Assembly (NCBI GenBank): GCA_051294375.1
Contig: CM119264.1
Span: 27,447,469-27,511,468, forward strand
DNA: 64,000 nucleotides
Source: Paraspadella gotoi
Taxonomy: Eukaryota > Chaetognatha
Reading direction: 5' to 3'
The translations under genes were made by a program, and so were the position numbers. The notes under the pieces are model-generated. The model had not been told where the DNA came from. It searched no databases and worked only from the letters and a program-made list of their open reading frames with translations. Position 1 is the stretch's first letter. Every line of letters begins with the position of its first letter. Shown piece after piece: positions 59,268 to 64,000 of the stretch.

Positions 59268-59889
59268 GTAAGTGAGAAGGGTAAGGGCGCCAGTCTAACG
59301 AGTATTTAAAGTTAATATTTTTATAAAATATTTAGTTATTATCAGTTATTTAAATTTGAATATTGGTATCTAACGAATTATATACTGAGAGGGAAGCCAA
59401 GTACTCTGGGAGTAAATAAACCAAACTGTGCTCAAGAGAGTCTTGATTAAGAGCTTTCAGGGACCTTCTATGTCATTATTTTATAAGAATGATGGAGGCC
59501 TTAAACCCCCAAAGCCTGTCCAAAGTCAGGGGCAAGATAGCTTATTTATTAAATGAAGGGATAATTCTTATATTTTGATATTTAATACTGCAGTATTAAC
59601 TTTTTTATTGATTAAAATTAATCAAAATAAACCTCAGACAATTGGTTTCGTGATCGATCATGCAGATCTATGGATGAACAAACAGACGATTAAAAACGAA
59701 TAATGATAATAATAATAATAATAATTAAAACGAAAATAATTACGCCAACAATTAACGACGGAGCCTATTTGCGCCTCGCGTCGTTATTCGCGATAGAAAC
59801 GTCACGCGACACGTGACCACCCGATCACGTGACCACCCGATCACGTGACCACCCGTTCACGTGCTTCCCGCGTTCCCTTGCGCGACCAG
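59268..59889 (+). other. Intron with CACGTG tandem array
   Basis: AT-rich in most of its length. The last 80 bases hold four CACGTG palindromes (see the separate entry) directly before the next exon. Confidence 0.6.
59810..59863. promoter_or_regulatory. Four E-boxes at 16-bp spacing
   Basis: CACGTG at 59810, 59826, 59842 and 59858, within a 16-bp tandem unit cacgtgaccacccgat. The two middle copies read ATCACGTGAC, close to the E-box class bound by bHLH-zip factors of the MITF/TFEB and USF type. Whether this is a regulatory array or a chance minisatellite is not shown. Confidence 0.5.
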
Positions 59890-60076
59890 GTGCGTCCGAT
59901 TCTCCGGCGACGGCTTCCAAGGAACCTTCCAATCGCGCCAACGACCAGAGCCATCGTCCGTCTCGTTCGGGCGACGATAACGGGCCTCGCTCGGGAGACG
60001 CTCCACCTGCTCCCGCGCCTCCACCGAGGACACGCCCACCCGGAAGTGGCGCCGCCCACTCGTCAGAGAATCGAAG
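59890..60076 (+). CDS. Disordered protein, Ser/Pro/Arg-rich exon
   Basis: Acceptor gcgaccag|GTG and donor CGAAG|gtatgt. It enters phase 1 and leaves phase 2, in agreement with both neighbours. The translation (ASDSPATASKEPSNRAND... to GAAHSSEN) is Ser/Pro/Asp-rich with a proline run. Polypyrimidine support for the acceptor is moderate. Confidence 0.65.
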
Positions 60077-60897
60077 GTATGTCAAGAGGTGGTGTGGGAA
60101 GGGGGGGGGAGGTAATGGAAGAGAAAATGGAACCTGGGGGGGGGAAATATAAAAGAGAACAAAAGGAGGAAATCAATAGAAACAAATGGCCAAGAGGAGG
60201 CGCGCGGGGATGGACGGGGGGAAAAATAAACGAATTGAAAACAAAAGGTCACTCGAGCGAGAAATGGGAAACAAACAGAAACGTGGATAAGTGACGATTC
60301 TTGAAAAGGCATGCGTTGTGTGTAGAATAAAGGTTAGCAAATAAGATATAACAATGAAGTTAATTATTAGCTCGTTTTTAACTATTTAACTATTGAGCGA
60401 CTTATTTATACTGATATATATTTAGTTTTATATTTTCAACAAATTTATTAGATCTATGTTTAAACATTAGTTTCTTGTAATTCTTTGAATAGTCCTTCAA
60501 TCTTATCATCTTAATATAAACATTAATATTCAAAAATCTCTTTCTATCTGCCCCATTCTCATTCTTGCCTCGCGTTTTTTTCCTCCTTTCATCTCGAATG
60601 TAATCTTAACTGACTTAGTAAAAATGGAAACGATTAATAAAACCCGATCGGCTAAAAAAATAAACACAGGGATACGGGTTTAGTAATAGTTACTGCTGGA
60701 GTTAGTTTTTAGTTGTTTTTTTTTTGGCCGATGTTTTTTCCAAGAATTTTCTAAATTTTCTAAATTTTCTATTTTTTTTTTCCAATTTACATAGAGTATA
60801 ATTATTTCTGTTGTTCCAAAGTAATTATAAAGTTATCAACTTTTCACCGTTTCACAAGAATACTCATCAGCAACCCCTTCCTATCGCCCCATTCCAG

Positions 60898-61958
60898 AGA
60901 ACGCCACCCCGGATCAGCGACGCCGGCCCGAGGAAACCCAGCGTCATCGGCGCCGAGAGAAGACAAGGAAGGGCGCCAGGCGCCGAGAGAGAAAAGAGAA
61001 GATAGAGAGGCGAGTCAAACTTTGCGGGAGAGAAAAGAGGTTCGTCCGTCGTTGAGAGAAGAAAGGAAGGCCAGGGAAGAGAAGGAAAGTCGGCCATCAT
61101 CCAGAGAGGAAAGGCAGGGTCGTCCGAAGTCTAGAGAGAAAAGAGAGGGACGTCCGTCGTCGAGAGAAGAAAGAGAAGTTCGCCCGACTTCAAGAGAGGG
61201 AAAGGAGTCGCGTCCTTCGTCAAGGGAAGCGCGTCCATCGTCAAGGGAAGCGCGTCCTTCGTCAAGGGAAGCGCAATCACCTTCGAGAGAAGCGCGTCCT
61301 ACTTCCAGAGAGAAAAGAGAACCGCGCTCAGGATCGAGAGAGGATAGAGAGGCGCGGCCGGACCGAGAAACGGTAGAGCCACGCCCACAATCAAGAGAAG
61401 ATCCTCGATGTCGACCGAAAGACGCTGATACCGATCGACCCGCTCCGGCGTCAAGGACGACAGATTCGACGGAGCGCGGCGTCCACTGGCCGGAAGACCG
61501 AACGGCGCGGGGCGATCGCGACAGCGCCGAGAAACGAGGAGAACGAGGGAGAGAACGGGGAGAACGAGACAGAGGAGAACGCGGTCACAGGGGAGAACGT
61601 GGCGAGAGAGGGGACAAAGGAGAACGGGGAGAACGATACGAGAGGGGGAGGAGGCTTCGAGGGGGACCCGGCGAGTGGAGCCATCGAACAGAAAGCGGTG
61701 AACGACGGGAAAGAGATTCGCGTAGCGAGAGCGGCGAACGCGAAAGAGGCGAACGCGAAAGAGGCGAACGCGAAAGAGGCGAACGCGGCGATCGTCCCCC
61801 GCGCGGCGAACCAGGTCAACGACCTCGATCCGGCTCGGGCGACTCCGGATCCCGAGTTCCGCGCGACTGGGAAACGAGGACGAGATCAAACTCGAGAGAC
61901 AGAGAGGGGCAAAGGCGGGGACCGCCCCCGCTGGGTCAACCGGGCCAAAGGAGGAGGG
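60898..61958 (+). CDS. Disordered protein, long Arg/Glu repeat exon
   Basis: A 1061-nt exon with acceptor gccccattccag|AGA and donor GGAGGG|gtgagt. It enters with one base and leaves phase 1. The first half has about 12 hexapeptide-type repeats of the form RPSSRE(E/A)R. The second half is built from RGERGERD and SGERERGERE repeats, with 15-bp perfect DNA repeats at about 61733-61790. Mixed RE, RD and RS dipeptides resemble SR-like or linker regions of scaffold proteins. No folded domain is visible. A long minus-strand open frame over the same bases is a shadow. Confidence 0.75.
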
Positions 61959-62176
61959 GTGAGTTGTGTTGGGGGTAGAGGATTGAGGGGGGGAGGTCTG
62001 GGAAGGGTGAAAGGAAAAAACGCGGGGGGAAATGAATGAAAGGAAATAAAAAAAAGCGAAAAAAAAACGGGGGAAAAAAAAATAAAAAGACGAAAGGGCA
62101 AAGTGCGATCGTGGTGGTGAATACAAAACGGTTAACACCTGAAGGCTGATAGAAAGATATAAAAAAAGATATGAAA

Positions 62177-62224
<48 letters not shown>

Positions 62225-62325
62225 AAAAAAGAAAAAAAAAGAAAAGGAAAACAAAAGTGAAAGAAAGCTAAAAAGAAAGACCAAAAGAAAGCAAGTAAAA
62301 AGAAAAAAAGAAAGAGAGAAAAGAC

Positions 62326-62388
<63 letters not shown>

Positions 62389-62812
62389 AAAGAAAGCAAA
62401 GAAAGCAAAGAAAGAAAGGAAGAAAGAAAGAAAGAAGGAAAAAGAGAAGGAAAGTTCACGACCGTGAAGTAACGGATTGACATTTTCCTTCCGTTCCAAG
62501 GTTCTTCTTTTCCCCGTTTAATCGCTCCTCCTCCTCTTCCTCTTCCTCCTCCTATTTTTCCTCTTCCTCCTCCTCCTCCTCACTCATTTTTCTTCCAATC
62601 TAAACGCTCCTTCCTTCCTTCCTTCCTTCCTTCCTTTTTATACCTCCCACTCTTTCCTATTACTCATACCCCCTTATCTTACCTTGTTTTATCAAAAACC
62701 ACAATCCGCCATAATATTTCTAACACTTCTATTAATAAACCAACAACCCATTTCCACCCAACTTTCCCCCCCCCAACCAAACCCCCTCCACCCACCCCGC
62801 CTCCATCCCCAG
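61959..62812 (+). other. Intron with (GAAA)n array
   Basis: A GAAA tetranucleotide array fills 62165-62440 with interruptions, followed by CCTCCT and CCTT arrays (62525-62635). A short unseen exon may lie here, because the phases on the two sides do not match. Confidence 0.55.
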
Positions 62813-63102
62813 GTTCCCACGACCGTTCCCTCTCCCGCGACCGACAAGGCCCGCCCGACGGACTTCCCCCGAAGCGAGACGGGGTCTCCTCGAGGGACCG
62901 CAACCGCCGCCCCTGCCGCCGCCGCCCTTTCCGCCCGGACGGCCGCGGTCGCGCGACCCCTCGCGGGATCGGGGCTTCGACCGAGACGGAATAGGGCCGA
63001 GACCCGCGCCCATCGGGGGCGAGGTCCGAGACCGCGGTCCGGGTCGGCCGACCGAGAGGGCACGCGACATCACAGGCGGCCGCCGCCGTTTGATTACTAC
63101 AG
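62813..63102 (+). CDS. Disordered protein, GC-rich exon (frame uncertain)
   Basis: Acceptor ctccatccccag|GTT and donor TACTACAG|gtgacg. The frame that fits the next exon is open throughout and ends RRPPPFDYY. The previous exon's phase would instead give a frame starting SHDRSLSRDRQGPPDG, which meets a TAG near 62990. A third frame contains RSRDPSRDRGFDRDG. Either an additional small exon precedes this one or a single-base sequence error lies in this very GC-rich exon. Confidence 0.55.
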
Positions 63103-63700
63103 GTGACGCGACTGGGTTCAGCGTCTGTGATATTAATGTAAAATGTGAATATTAAACAGTACCTACTTTAGTAATATTTAAAAACAATTATTCTGGAGAT
63201 AAAATCTGTTTATCAAGGTCCAATGTGTGAAGAAAACCATTAAACACACGTTTATAAAATGCTTTGTTATTTTATAGTCATTCCATGGCACGCAGACAAC
63301 GCTATTTCTGTTTTCGTCAACAAAAACAAAATCAAAAAAATTAGCCTAATGCCATATAAACTATAAACAGGTTTTTTAACGTTGAAAGGAACCACCGTTT
63401 TTTCTCCTATTTTTTTCTCTTTCACTTTCCCCACCCGCCGTGAATAACTGTCGATAACTTTCCTTTTCAGCTGATACAACCTTTTCTCACAACTCGCTTT
63501 TATTTCTTTAACTTTTCTGTCTCACTTTCATAACACATTAAGGTCAGCCTAAGAAAATGGGAGTTCCTCAGTCCTCACTGTAACTTTCTCGTTCTGTCAC
63601 TTTCAACCCGCGCCTGACGTGCTCCACTTCTCAGTTTTCCTCTATTCTTCTCAACCTATTGTCAGATGACCCTTCTCTAACTTACCTTTATCACTCTCAG

Positions 63701-63861
63701 TCTTGGCCGTCGTCCCCGTCCCCTCGGCGCGCCTCACTTTCACCCTCGACCTCATCCTCCTCCTCATCCTCCTCCTCCTCCTCATCATCATTCCTACTCC
63801 TTAACCGACAAAGATCTCTTGGACGAAGACGGCGAACTTACCCTCGTCGGAAAGGCGCTTG
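63701..63861 (+). CDS. Disordered protein, His/Pro then acidic exon
   Basis: Acceptor tcactctcag|TCT and donor GCGCTTG|gtaagt. It begins with a Pro/His-rich run from a CCT/CAT repeat and then reads SYSLTDKDLLDEDGELTLVG. This is the most domain-like sequence in the gene, but I do not recognise it. It enters phase 2 from the exon at 62813 and leaves phase 1. Confidence 0.6.
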
Positions 63862-63951
63862 GTAAGTTATTTTAAGAGGTCGTGCCCAAGTTTGCCAAAG
63901 AGAAAAAATCATTTCCGAAAGTTGGGCATTAACGGTCACCATATGTTTTAG

Positions 63952-64000
63952 GACCGAGAAACGGCCGAAGAACATCGGATCCCAGTTTAGAAACTTCCGT
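63952..64000 (+). CDS. Disordered protein, next exon, cut by window end
   Basis: Acceptor atatgttttag|GAC. In phase it continues GPRNGRRTSDPSLETS, with a likely phosphorylatable RRTSDPS motif, and runs off the right edge. Confidence 0.55.

Noticed and set aside
60849-60870. CTGATGA...GAAAC on the minus strand, another possible hammerhead
   Set aside because: The stretch between the boxes (GTATTCTTGT) can form only two wobble pairs and one A-U, so stem II is not convincing.
61299-62138. 279-codon minus-strand open frame
   Set aside because: Shadow of the phased Arg/Glu-rich exon on the plus strand, which has acceptor and donor sites.

Overview
The window looks like a piece of an invertebrate animal nuclear genome. 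It is AT-rich and gene-poor, with GT-AG introns, tRNA-derived SINEs, hammerhead-ribozyme-like motifs of the kind known from Penelope-like retroelements, and a very heavy load of (CT)n/(GA)n and GTC/CGT microsatellites. I cannot name a phylum. Most long open frames here are simple-sequence translations, not genes.

Three protein-coding loci can be supported. (1) At 13.5-16.4 kb, minus strand, are two exons of a multi-pass membrane protein that resembles the XK-related (XKR) family. (2) At 52.7-55.8 kb, minus strand, is a complete three-exon R-SNARE (VAMP/synaptobrevin) gene. Its three exons join in phase to give 136 residues: a short Gly/Ala/Ser head, a SNARE motif with the central arginine, a WWKN membrane-proximal motif, one transmembrane segment and a short tail. 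(3) From 56.8 kb to the right edge, plus strand, is a long intrinsically disordered Arg/Glu/Ser/Pro-rich protein. Nine exons and the start of a tenth are visible, phases agree at all joins but one, and one intron is GC-AG. It runs divergently from the VAMP gene. I do not recognise its family.

Layout: 1-552 is an inverted duplication broken by gaps. 0.5-13 kb holds microsatellites, SINEs and two hammerhead-like motifs. 13.5-16.4 kb is the XKR-like gene. 17-30 kb is repeats, including an 880-bp element flanked by TTAA with near-perfect terminal inverted repeats, pentanucleotide arrays and several gaps. 30.4-54.3 kb holds three copies of one segment: A 30,433-34,520, B 34,546-about 44,086, C 45,862-about 54,341. 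Copies A and B differ from C mainly by scattered short indels and sit next to gaps of exactly 25 N, so at least part of this triplication is probably noisy gap filling. Copy C carries the intact last exon of the VAMP gene and copy B a frame-broken duplicate of it.

The most notable observations are hammerhead-like ribozyme motifs at four places in different states of decay; a VAMP intron with (GA)n just after its donor and (CU)n at its acceptor, able to pair with each other; (CT)n arrays acting as polypyrimidine tracts in both right-hand genes; four CACGTG palindromes at exact 16-bp spacing in an intron; and the TTAA-flanked element. I did not find a convincing wholly new biological system.
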